IMG/VR virus record: IMGVR_UViG_3300027977_000139
Span: 1-30,206 of that record
Strand: one strand, 5' to 3'
DNA length: 30,206 nucleotides
Origin: a virus
Shown: one piece after another, positions 15,875-27,800 of the stretch
Layout of the letters: each line of letters begins with the position of its first letter
Position numbering within the stretch: position 1 is the first letter of the stretch
Notes under the pieces: generated by a model
What the model saw: the letters and a program-made list of their open reading frames with translations, nothing else
The model's database searches: none
Told to the model about the DNA's origin: nothing
Program-made: the position numbers and the translations under genes

Positions 15875-18800
15875 GAGGTAACAGAGTAGTCTTCTCTGCT
15901 ATGAATCTTGCTATAGAATTTGTATTGTCTAACAATGTTTGGCCATTAGAAGCTGTGGTTTGCCCCCTATCATACCAAGTTTTTCCAATTCTTTTTATCA
16001 CTGTAACTCTTGTTCCTGCTGCTAACGGTTCTGTTAACCTGATATAAGCTGTTGTACCGTCCACTGCGAATTCTGCTTCACGTGTTTCATCTGCGGTTGG
16101 ACTATAGGCACCATTAGATTCAACCCACACATCGATGGGGTCTTTGCGCAGACGGCGACCGCCTGCAAATATTTCAATTTGATCACAGGGACCGTAGCTG
16201 CCAGGAACAGTGTTCCTAAACCATGAAGTTCTTGCGCCTTGCGCAGGCACAAAATTCAAAGGTCCTATTAACAGCGTACTGCCGTCGCTGACAAAATCAG
16301 TTCTATCCTGTGTTTCATTATAAGGCAATGTTTGGTTAGCACCTACATCTATAACTGAGGAGCCTAAAGCATAGACTTCTGCAATAGCTGTTCCTTGCGA
16401 ACCCCTGCGTAACTGCGATAATAAATTGCCCGCCTTACTCATGTATTCTATTCTTTCTCCTTCGATAAGTATGATTCCGGGAACGTTTCTAGAAGGTATC
16501 GGAGCAGTTAATTGTGATCCGTCAGTGACTGTTATCGTAGTATCGTAATAGTGAAGTGCTGTTGCTAGTGTTACTTCATTTTTAGAAAATCTATTATAAT
16601 GATAAATGTTTAACATATCCTTATGAATTTCATAGGCACTAGGCAATCGATAGATATCTGAGGAAAAAAGAACTATTTTAATTACATCAGTAAGAACAGA
16701 GTTCATGTCTATATAAACTACATTTCTAGGTATATTTACATAATAATCTTGATCTTGTGTAAGACGAACACCATTTTTATAGACCCAGACATAGCTAGCA
16801 GATATAGGAGCTCTAGGCAATTGGTATTGTACTTTGCCTCCAGAAATCTCGTCTGATATTATATCCAATATTGAATATTGGCTAAACCATGTAATGTTTA
16901 TTTCTACATTATCCGTTTCGTTAGAGGAGAACATTGGAACAGCTGAATCTATCACAAGATTGGAACCAACTATAAAATATTGTGCTCTTCGATTGTTTTC
17001 AATTTTTATATTATCTCCTACATTGAGGATGACGGGATAAATTGTTAACTCTTTAGAGGTACCATTATAGCTATAATCCGTGACATAGGTCTTCAACTGA
17101 TTATTAACATATACTGATATGTTGATAGGTAAAATTGTACCCGGAACTTCAAAAGGATCTTGTCCTAGAATAAATGCATTATTAGTACCATCATATTCAA
17201 CATAAATTGTGTCTGACCCTTGGAGTATCTGGCCTTCGACTTCTACTATTATTGAATTAGGGGCTGATCCAGCAGTCAATGCAACAAACCCTTCAAGATC
17301 AAAACTTCTCGTACTACCTTCAAAGTATAGTGTTTGCTTGTTGACTTGTACTACAGAAACTCCTGAACTATCAACATCAGCATTGGCTTCAAGACTGATT
17401 ATTCTAATCACTGCGGATGCTGGAGGTACTATGCCAAACTGTACCAGAGTTTTTCCTGGAGCATCAACAACTCCTGTGCTGTTTATAAATCCAATATCTA
17501 CTGGTTCGCCGTTAAGTGTCACAAATACTCGTGCAGTATCGACATAGTTGGCATCTGTCAAAAATAAATTAGTGGTGCCATCGGCAATAAACATATCACT
17601 AGATAATATACCAATTCCACCTATGCCAATTGAGATAATTTCTATTACAGAATTGTTGATAGGTGCCGTTATAAATTCAACACGTGAAGCAGATAGATCT
17701 AATGTATAATCTAGACCAAAATATTTTTTAATTTTGTTAACATACACGATTACAGAATTATTTTCAAGTATTTCTTGATCGATATTAAAATCAGTGAGTG
17801 TGCCGTCACCTTTGATTATTTTAGATTGTAAAACTGCTGACCCCGTAGAAGTTGATTGGAATACTTTAATAGACACACTGTCCATTATCTGCCCAGGAAC
17901 GTTTTCTTCTGGGGCAGGAACATGATCAGGTTCGATAAATTTACCGCCGACGACAACTATTTCTTCTGCTGTGATTCCTTTGGCTGTGACATACACACTA
18001 TCTATAGCTGATAATGTACCACCACTTAGTTGAGTGTCTAACAGATTGTCGTCTGTAATCGTCACAGATCCGTCACTTTCTATAGGACGGAAAATTAATA
18101 TGTCTCCATTAACTGTTTCTATATAACTACCAATTTCTATCACATTGTTAATGCCATTTCCTATAAATGTAGGCATTTCTGCATTAGGATTTATACTTGT
18201 AGAAGAATCAACTTGATTTGTATAAGCCGGATCATCTATTCTGATAGTTTGGTTAGTTCCTGCTCTTTTGATGTAGATATTGAGAACCTGATCTACATTA
18301 GGAATGTAGGGCAAAGTTACTGTAGAAGTACTACCATCACAAATAACATAATAGTCGCTGTTAGTTTCAACACTGTCCCAGTTGTCTGTAAACCACGGCA
18401 GTGCATCCCACCCACCTGTAACTTCGAACGTTGTGCCTTGAATCTGCACTCCGCCAAAATCTATTCCGGTCATAAGTTGATTAAGTTCTTTGCCAATCAT
18501 GCCAGCTGTTGGATTATAAAACCTATCTATCCTATTCACGGCTGATAATAATTCAATATTTGTTTCATAGATTACTGTGATTACGTCAGCAGGTGCTCCT
18601 GACTGCCCTGGAGGCGGAGGACCGTTGGGTGCTACGTTGAATATAATCTTTCCTCTCAATAACTTATAACTGTCAGTTGATGCATAATAGAGACTGAGCG
18701 TGTATTCGTTGTTTAACACCAATTGATCGTTTTTAAATATAGTGATTTTAGTCTTGTCTTTGGTAGGAGCATAATTAAGTTCAAATACCGATGTGTTTCC

Positions 18801-21800
18801 GGTAGCAACAAATGTTTGATTCTGTGTATATACTTGATAGTCGCTAGTTTTGCTTATTCTATCAAATTTTATTGTAAGATCAAAAGTTCTAATCTTGGTA
18901 TCACCTAGTACTGCTGTGGCTTTGGCCTGTATTCCGTCACCGGAATTTCCTCCTACCAATACAATTGTTGGTCTTTGTGTGTATCCGATTCCAGGAGTTA
19001 ATATTTTGATACCGGATACTTTACCATTAGATATATAGGCTTGGGCCGTGGCACCGGTTCCATTTCCTTCTATAACTACTCGAGGAACCGTGGTATACGC
19101 AGTGCCATAATTGTGTAACAAGATGTTAACAACAGAATATCCATTATTATCTGTCCACCATTTCCAAGGATATTGTTGCAATTCAGCTTGTCCGTCAGTT
19201 ATAGACACTACCCGACCGTCTGGGACTGAATAACTAGGAGCAAGATCAAAGTCTGTAGTATCTGCCTGATACGGCTCATTTTCTTTATACAGGCTTATAT
19301 ATTCTCTAACGGTGGTTCTAAATGGTTTTACTTCGTCTATATACTGTTGATAACTTTCTAGATTGTCATTTTTATAATTGATCCTAGGATAAGTTAAATC
19401 TCCAACAGTGTGAGTGGCATTTAAAAAACTGGTTTTAAACACCCAATCAACGTATGGTTGTTCAGAGAGAGCATATCGTATACTGGAGAAAAATAATTTG
19501 TTCCATTCTATTGCTAAATCAGAGATAAAAATATCTTGTTTAACTGCCTGTAAAATATTTCTTAATTCAATAGAATTAGAAATGTCATATGTTGTATTGT
19601 CAAAAGATTGTGTATTATCAAATCCTATACCTGCTAGTGCTGTATCATATAATGAAGATTTTAATTCTATAGTTCCATTTTCTCTTGCCACCAATTTAAA
19701 TCTATCAGAAAAAGCACTTGCTGTGTTTGTAATTTTTTCAAATACTGCCCACCCACCTGTGCCATATTCCTTAACTCTGATAAGATCTCCTACGGAAATA
19801 AAATACTCTGGTTCTTGAAAAACACTTAAAATTTCTCTAGTAACCTGTATGTTTGCAGAATATCCTGTATCATACCAATCTATATTATTCCAATATTTGG
19901 TTGTATCGTAGGCTTGAGATCGACTACGGAAAAACACTTTTCTAACGTCGTCCCAGGCATAGATACTCCAAAAATTATTGATAGTGGAATCATTTGTTAC
20001 CAGCACTGAAAAATTCCGTACGTTAGCCAACAATGTTCGATAATTTTTTCCTCTCGATGTTACCGTTGCAGTGGCTACCCTTCCTTGATTATCTAGTACC
20101 AGCGTAATTTTGGCTCCCGAGCCATCACCGTTTATAACTACCGGTGGAATCACTTTATATCCTGATCCTGAATCAATAATATCAACTGTATCAAGTTCAC
20201 CGTCAACTAAATTGGCTCTGAGAACCGCCTGTTTGATTCTTACTGTTCCTACGATCTGTAGCTCTATCTCTGTATCTACGGCGATATCATATAGATTTAA
20301 TATCGGTACTGGCGGAAGATCTGTAGCATTGAGTTTTGTGAAGTTTATTAGATCAGCAAAGGGCTGTTTAGTCAGAACACTATTAATATTTGTTACAGCT
20401 AATTTCAATGCCATAATTCTATCAACAAACATGCTCTGGCGAGGCCTAAAATTAATTCCGTATTTTTGCTTGGCTGACAGTTTTGTATCCGGCACCCTAT
20501 TACCGTTAATGTCTGTGCCTACTAGACTATCAATCCATTTATTTTCTAACTGTTTAGTAGGCACACTACCGGCAACAGATTCTGTCAACAGTTGATATTC
20601 GCTATGTATAGGTCTCAGAGATGCCAAATCATTTCTGTATTTGATATTAAGAAGAGCGGTATCCGATGACATTACTGAATTAAGATTGTACAAAATAAAC
20701 TTGTTAGAATCTATTAGCGATACAAATGTAACTCCAGTACCTACGGGATTTGCAATAATGTTTGCCACTTCTGCCGCACTACGTGATCTACCTGGCATAT
20801 TTGCAGGTATAATAGTTATATTTTTTACCCAGTAAAAGTAAAGAGTTTGTTGAACCAATCCTGTTGCTGGGTTTATTATTTGTTTTACACTATATACATC
20901 ATTGTTAGGATATAACGGTTGACCGCTGATTCCTCTCACGAATCCTTCATTGGTATCTGCTATTGCTGCCCACTCGTTTGGTAATAGGGCACTTTGAATC
21001 CATTCGTATACATCAATACTGCTGCCAAGGGTCAGTCTATTCCAGTTACCTGTTCTAAAAGCAGTATCACCTTGTTCAGCATAAATCCATTTCGCAGTAT
21101 TGGTATTCCACCATAATTTACCGACATTAGCCTCATACCAAGCAATTGCGGCATCAGTTACTACTTGATCATTACCGATAGTATATACCGCCGGATCGTA
21201 AGGAGTTTTGAATTTAATTTCCTGTTCGGCAATATTAAGTATTTTTCCTTTGGCAGAGTCTATAAAATCAATATCTTGAATCTTAACATTACGCACATTA
21301 TCATAGAGTTCTATGCTTCTTATTTTGCGTATGTCAACTACAGGTTGTTGTGATCTTATAGTATTCCAAGAGGATACCGCTGTGTCTTTCTTGAACAATC
21401 TGGCATTACCTATGAAATCTCCTTGGTAAACCACGGATCCTGAAGCTGTTTCATTTGGAGGTCGATAGAAAGGCGATCCTACTGCCACATAAGAACCAAC
21501 ACAGTCTATACTAAAACCAAACGATTCACCTGGCGAAAATATCTCTTGAAGTTTTTCAGTGAGAAAAAACGTTTGATCTTTTTTATCAAATATATAAACT
21601 CCGCCTGTATATCCTTGATTAATAGAAAATCTAGTCGATGCATTGTCGAAAGTAGTACCTCGTAGAATGTCAAATGTTATAGGTAGCTGAGTAGAAGCAT
21701 TTCTTGCTCCGACAGCAATTTTTTCCGCGTCGGGACTAATAGAAACTCCATAGCCGAAATATTCATTAGGATATGTTTCAAAGCTCTCTAGCCGCTGTTT

Positions 21801-24800
21801 TACTCTGTATTCGGTGGTGGCAGTGTCTAGTTCTAATACGTATACGCTGCCTTGATCTTGATAATTAATGTCTGCTTTAGGACTTGATACAACTAAGGTA
21901 TTTCCAGTAAAATCTGTGTCCATAGAAAATCCAAACTGATCTCCAGTGCTGATTATCAATCCAGAATCTATATCTGAGAATGAACTAATAGATGCTGCAT
22001 TGATCATCTGTTTAAGTTCATAGACATCGCCTGCGGTGCGAGCGTAAACATAGACCTTACCACTGGATTGAGTAGTGCTGTCTCCTACCACTTGCCAGTT
22101 GACACTGTTTGAAGGATCTTCATTGTAGCTTCTATAGGTAGAATCTGCTCCGAGAAACGCATCACCTAGGCGATAGTATTGATAGGAATCACCCGGTGCT
22201 GTGAGATCCTTAAATCTCACAACTTCACCTTCTACATATTCTACATCACCTCTCCACAGTCCTCTATAGTTGGGAAAATATTGTCCATCAGCATCTGGAG
22301 CACCGATAATCAGTATACTACCATTGCTGTTCATGGCCATGCTCGATCCAAATTTATCACCCTGTTTGACCAATTCTGCAGTCTGTGTTTGACTCAACAA
22401 ACCCGTGGTAGCAAATTCTAGAGTTGATCCGTCATCTTCTACTGACAGTGAAGTCGGTAAAGAACAATTTGTACTGATGTCGCTGACCTTTAACCAACCC
22501 TGAGACTCTATAGTAATAGTGCTGCCATCTGAGGTAGAATCTTCTAGATTCATCCATAGATTTCCTCTCACGGCTTCTGCTAGAGGATCCTGTGCGGCTT
22601 GCCATACAATTTCACCTGCCTTATAGGATTCTTGGAAATCATACACACCTTTGTACATGGGATTTTCTAAATGTCTCCATGCGGTGCCATCAAATTTAAA
22701 CAGATACACTCGTCCTGTGTTATTATAAGAGCCTGTGGCCGATACTGCCATATAGTATGAGCTGCCGCTGACAGATACAGTTATTTCGCTGCCAAATTTT
22801 TCATTATCTGCGGGTCTTGGGCTGACAAAAGCTGCGGTGTTTGAAAATCTCCCATTAGCATAGGTATAGACTGCTACCATTCCTTGTTGAGTTAAGGAAG
22901 AAGTCGAGCCACTTGTAGTGGCTGGTATAATAGTGGCTAATTCCCAATCGTCCGTATTGATGGCTAATTCGCTGCTGCCGTCTCCTATCACGGTGTTGGC
23001 ATTTTTAGCCTTATAAAGTCTACCACCGTATAGTACAACATCATCCTGTGCATAAAATTTTAAAGTGCTCCAGAGCCCACGGAATGTGCTAGTTACTCCG
23101 CTGGCTTCATCTGCACCTATAACTAACAATGTTCCATTAGGACTTATAGCCATTTTATTGCCGAATGACCCTAGAACGTTGTTAAAGAATCCCACGGGCG
23201 GCGAGATAATCTGTTTCAATATCAACCCGGCAGCACTTTCTGCATATACAATTACTATACCAGATCCAGGCATACTAACTATCATCTGTTTGTTTATTGT
23301 GTCGTAGATAACTTTCTTACCAGCATTTATAGGACTAGTAGTGGCATAATCGATGATTGCGTTGGCACTATACTGTTTTTGTTTTTGTATTACTTCCCAC
23401 AAATTGCTGCCGTTGTTGTCAATGAATAATTTTGAACCGTTATCTAACAGTGCGGCCTTGGCTTGATCTAACATCTGATAATCATTAAATCTACTTTCTG
23501 TAAGAATAATAGGATTTGTCACTGTGCTTGAATCTATTTCAGGATCTAGAATGTCGGAATCAACCTGAACGTTAATAGTAATATTAGTAACCGAAACAAT
23601 TTTAAAAAATCCTTGTAGATTGATTATGTTTCTAAATCCCACATAAGTATCAGTTTCGAATACGTGTGGTCGATTAAAAGTTACGGTTACTGTGGTGTCA
23701 TCAAATCTTGCAACCTCGGCTACAATCAACATTTCAGATGTGTTTACTCTCAATACCGTCCACGAATCTTTATTAAACGTAACCCATATATGATCGTTAT
23801 CATCAACCGTAGCAATGTCTAATGTAGTTAATGCTGCCTGCGTGGGTATTTCATGGTCATATTGATCGTTGCTGACATACCCGGCTGTGACCGTTGGGTC
23901 TGTTTCGAACGAAGTTGCGGTAATATTAGTTGCATATGGTACCGGGCTAATTGTAAAATCGCTGGCTGTAATTCTATAATTTTGATCGTTGACCGTGGTT
24001 GTTTCTGTAGATTCAATTAGAAATAACTGAGGATTAAGTTGAAGCTTATTTTTTTCTATTTGTATTTCTATTTCAGTGAGTTGGTCTGTGCCGCCTATTC
24101 GTCCAACTAAAAAGGCCCACTCTTCATTCAGCGTGATACTGTCGGTTCCCGAACGACTCAACTTATCAAATATTTTTGTGATAGCATTAGCCGAACCCTT
24201 TTCACGAATAAATCCTTGATACAATTGAAACTGACTAACAGGATCCTCTGCTAAATTATTTAAATAATCCCTCTTTTGATATCCTATAGTGTGTCTTGCA
24301 AGAGCTCTCTGATTTTGATTAGTACCTTCGGATGCTGTTTCAAAATAATCACTGAATTGTTTAATTTTATAATCAAAATTTGGAATCAGTTGTTTAAGTG
24401 GCGTGGAATCTACCTTGGTCCAATAGGCATCATTAAATAGTTCAGTGCCTAACTGATTAATTAAACTGGTCCAATTAAAACTTTTGTACGAAACTATGTC
24501 ACCTAATTTGTAGTCTCTAAATGGCTGCCATGCTTGTATGTTTACGTTATCAAATATGAATCCTGGACTGGTGTAATCGCCATCCCAGTCTACTGTGCGG
24601 AATCCCTGAGACTTGATACGTTCTTGGCGGTAACCCGTAGTCTTGTCGTAAAGAATATCATTGAAAACAGTTCTATCATCGAAAACCGTCACGTGTTCTT
24701 TAAGAACATAATTTAATTTTAAGAAAAATATACCGTCTGTGGTGTTGGTAGTTTCTACAGTAATGTTTTGAAAACTACGATTTACATTTATAAATCTTTG

Positions 24801-27800
24801 TTCTAACGGTTTTCCGTCACCCTTCAAGACTTGGTAATCATAAAATCCGTCAAGGATGTTATCTGCCACTCCGACAGGAATTATCACGTCTACCTTTTGT
24901 GCCACAGGGCTAACAGCTAGTAAAGATCCCAATTCCCAGTTGTGTTTGGTCCAGAACATAAATTCTTTAACACTACTGAGCCAATCTTGGCTTACTTGAT
25001 TTTCCTTATCATATCTGTTAAACCTAAATCCTAATTCTTTCAGATAGCTTTCGTATCCTAATAGAAAATCTACCACCTGTTGTATAGAGGTAAACAGTGT
25101 TCCATAACTAACACGTTTCACTGCTAGGGTATTAAATTCACGTCTACGTAGTGCTTCTACCGCGCCGATTTTAGGAATAACACTTAATTTCTGCCACGCT
25201 GTACTATCAAACACATCTCCGCTGTTATGTGTTCTTAAGGCTCTGTAAAAATCATTAGAGTATCTAATCAACACACCATTGTTATAATTTTTATTTGAAG
25301 TCCATTCTAAAAATGTTGCGCTGATTCCTCCTACCGATATCAAAGGATCTCGTTGACTGGTTAGTGCCTGGTGATATTTGAAATAAGGATGTATGTCATC
25401 GTAGCCTGTGACTATCCAACCGCCTTCGGTCTTTTCAAAAATTACTCCGCTGAAAGCCACGGTAGCTACAGGAGCACTTACATTGAAAATAATGTCATAA
25501 TTTTCTGCAGGCACATATATACTGGAGGTTGTTGCTGCTGGACTTTTTGAATCCAGTAAAAATTTTTGTTGTTGTTGGTCAACAAATCCACTCATCCTAT
25601 AACTTAGCCCAACATTTAATTTATCTATTTTTTCGATTGTGGTATCTTGTGATAGTCCTCTTGATTTTACATAGGCTGTTATGTATTTGATTAAACCTAT
25701 ATGTGGATCTGATAGTTTTCCAGGTGCTACCTTATCTAGTGTACTAAACAAAGAAGTTGTGTTGTTTACTGTTTGGCCTAGTATGTTGATGGAAGTTCTT
25801 GACCTATCAAAATTGTCTGTGATAAATTCAAAAGGTTTCATCAGGCACATGGCCATAACAACTGCAAACGGCCATTCTGAACTAGACCTCCAGGCATATT
25901 CAACTGGGCCACTATCTCCAAGTATAAAAGATCCTCGGTTATTGATCAGTGAAAAATCTTGTGCTAGTCCACTGTCTAATGGGCTTAATAATTTGCCGTC
26001 GCTGTCTGTAGGAATATGACTTAATAATCCTGGGCGTTTGTACCTATCGTAACGTCCGGCTCTGGTTCCTTGCCTAATGTGTCCGTTTTCAAGATCCTCC
26101 CAGAGTATTAAATTATTGCGTGTATATGGGGATGGACCGTATTGTGTTTGCCACCAAGTAGGCTCCTGTGAAAATCCCAACATTTCCCAAGGACAACGAT
26201 GCGGACGATCTGTATCATAGAACCATTTATAAACTCCTCTCCAATATCCAGGCAATGTCTGTGTTTTAGTAGGATCTGACATTCTAGAATAGGTGTAGGT
26301 AAAACTGTTCTCACTATCAAAATATGTGTTTAACGTATAATTGATGTTGGTGTTTTGTATCCACTTCAAAAATTCTTGATTAACAATATCATCAAGCTGC
26401 GACTTGGTGTAAAGTCCGTTGCCGTAGTATCCTCCTAGAATAGAATCAATATCAAATATTTCAGGATCATATTCCTGTTTTATATTGTTATAGATACGAT
26501 ATTCAAGTTCTAGTATTAAATCATCTCTAAAATCGCCATATGCCGTGGTAATACTACCATCGTGTCCTTGTATAACTTCTCGAGGCTCTTGATAGGTATC
26601 ATCTATAAATTTCATAGGAGTATATTTTTTATACAGTCCCATACTTGTAGGAGTTAGCGGAATATAATTTGTTGCTGTAGAAATGTATTCTCGTATTTCT
26701 ACAATATCGTTTTGTTGAATAGGCACAGTGAGTTGTACAAATCCAAATGTAGAATTAAATTCATAATCTTTAGTATTCAATAATTGACTGCTATTAAGAT
26801 AGACATAAACAGCGCGGCTACTAAGACTTACAAGATCGAATTTTTCACTTAGTGCAAATATTTTTATACCTACGTCTTCTACTTTGTATGTTATGGCAGT
26901 ATAGGCTCCTGCGCCCAGCATATCGCTGTCTGCAAAAGAACTTACCGAAGTTTTATTTTTTGCTAGTCTATCGATGATGTCGTCAACAAAATTAGGTACA
27001 CTATCATTATACTCAATTTCTAGTGCTCTTATGATAAAATTATTTTTAAAATCTGTGTAAGATTTTTTAGCATATTGTATTGATTTAATGATATTGTGAG
27101 TTTTATCACACAGTGTCATAATAGCCAACGGTGCTATTCCAGAGTGTTTAACAAACCTTTTAGCATGTTTCTGATATCCACTAATATCTCTTAAATTACT
27201 GGCTCCTGGTATATTTCCAGTGACTACTGGTTGAAATTCTACAGCAGAAATAACATGGTCTACTGCTTGTCCTAGTGTGAATGATTGGAGTTCTGCATTA
27301 AACGGATTTTTTTCTATTCCTATTGGTATTTCATAATAACCTTGATCTGGATCAAGATCTGCGATAACTTTTAATACTACTGCATCTTTTGCAGATAATA
27401 TAAATGGGAACACAAATATATTATCTGTTCTAGTATACGTTCCGTTGTATTTGGTTCCATTAATATAAATGTTTATAATCGGTTCAACAGTCAGTAGATT
27501 CCAATTTATGGTGTTAAACGTAAGTGTATTGGTATCGTTTATTATTACTTGACTATCTATGATAGGTTGTGTGTATTCTGTACCTGCTAATAACCAGCCA
27601 TTATCATAAACTGTATCTGGATTAAATTTATAAAATCCTGTTGAAATCTTAACACTCTTAGGTATACGTGTTTCTGTATACTCCGCGATATCTGAGTCCC
27701 AGTCAAAGTTAAATTCGATATCACCAACATTATCAATATTTAGGTAGCTGAGACTAAATCCTAATTCCGTGTCTATTCTACCAGATCCTTGTTTATAACT

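Noticed and set aside
20110-20595. Plus-strand frame of 161 codons opposite the giant gene
   Set aside because: It is the longest of many plus-strand shadow frames. The opposite frame belongs to a 4604-codon gene with clear repeats, so this is a by-product of codon use.
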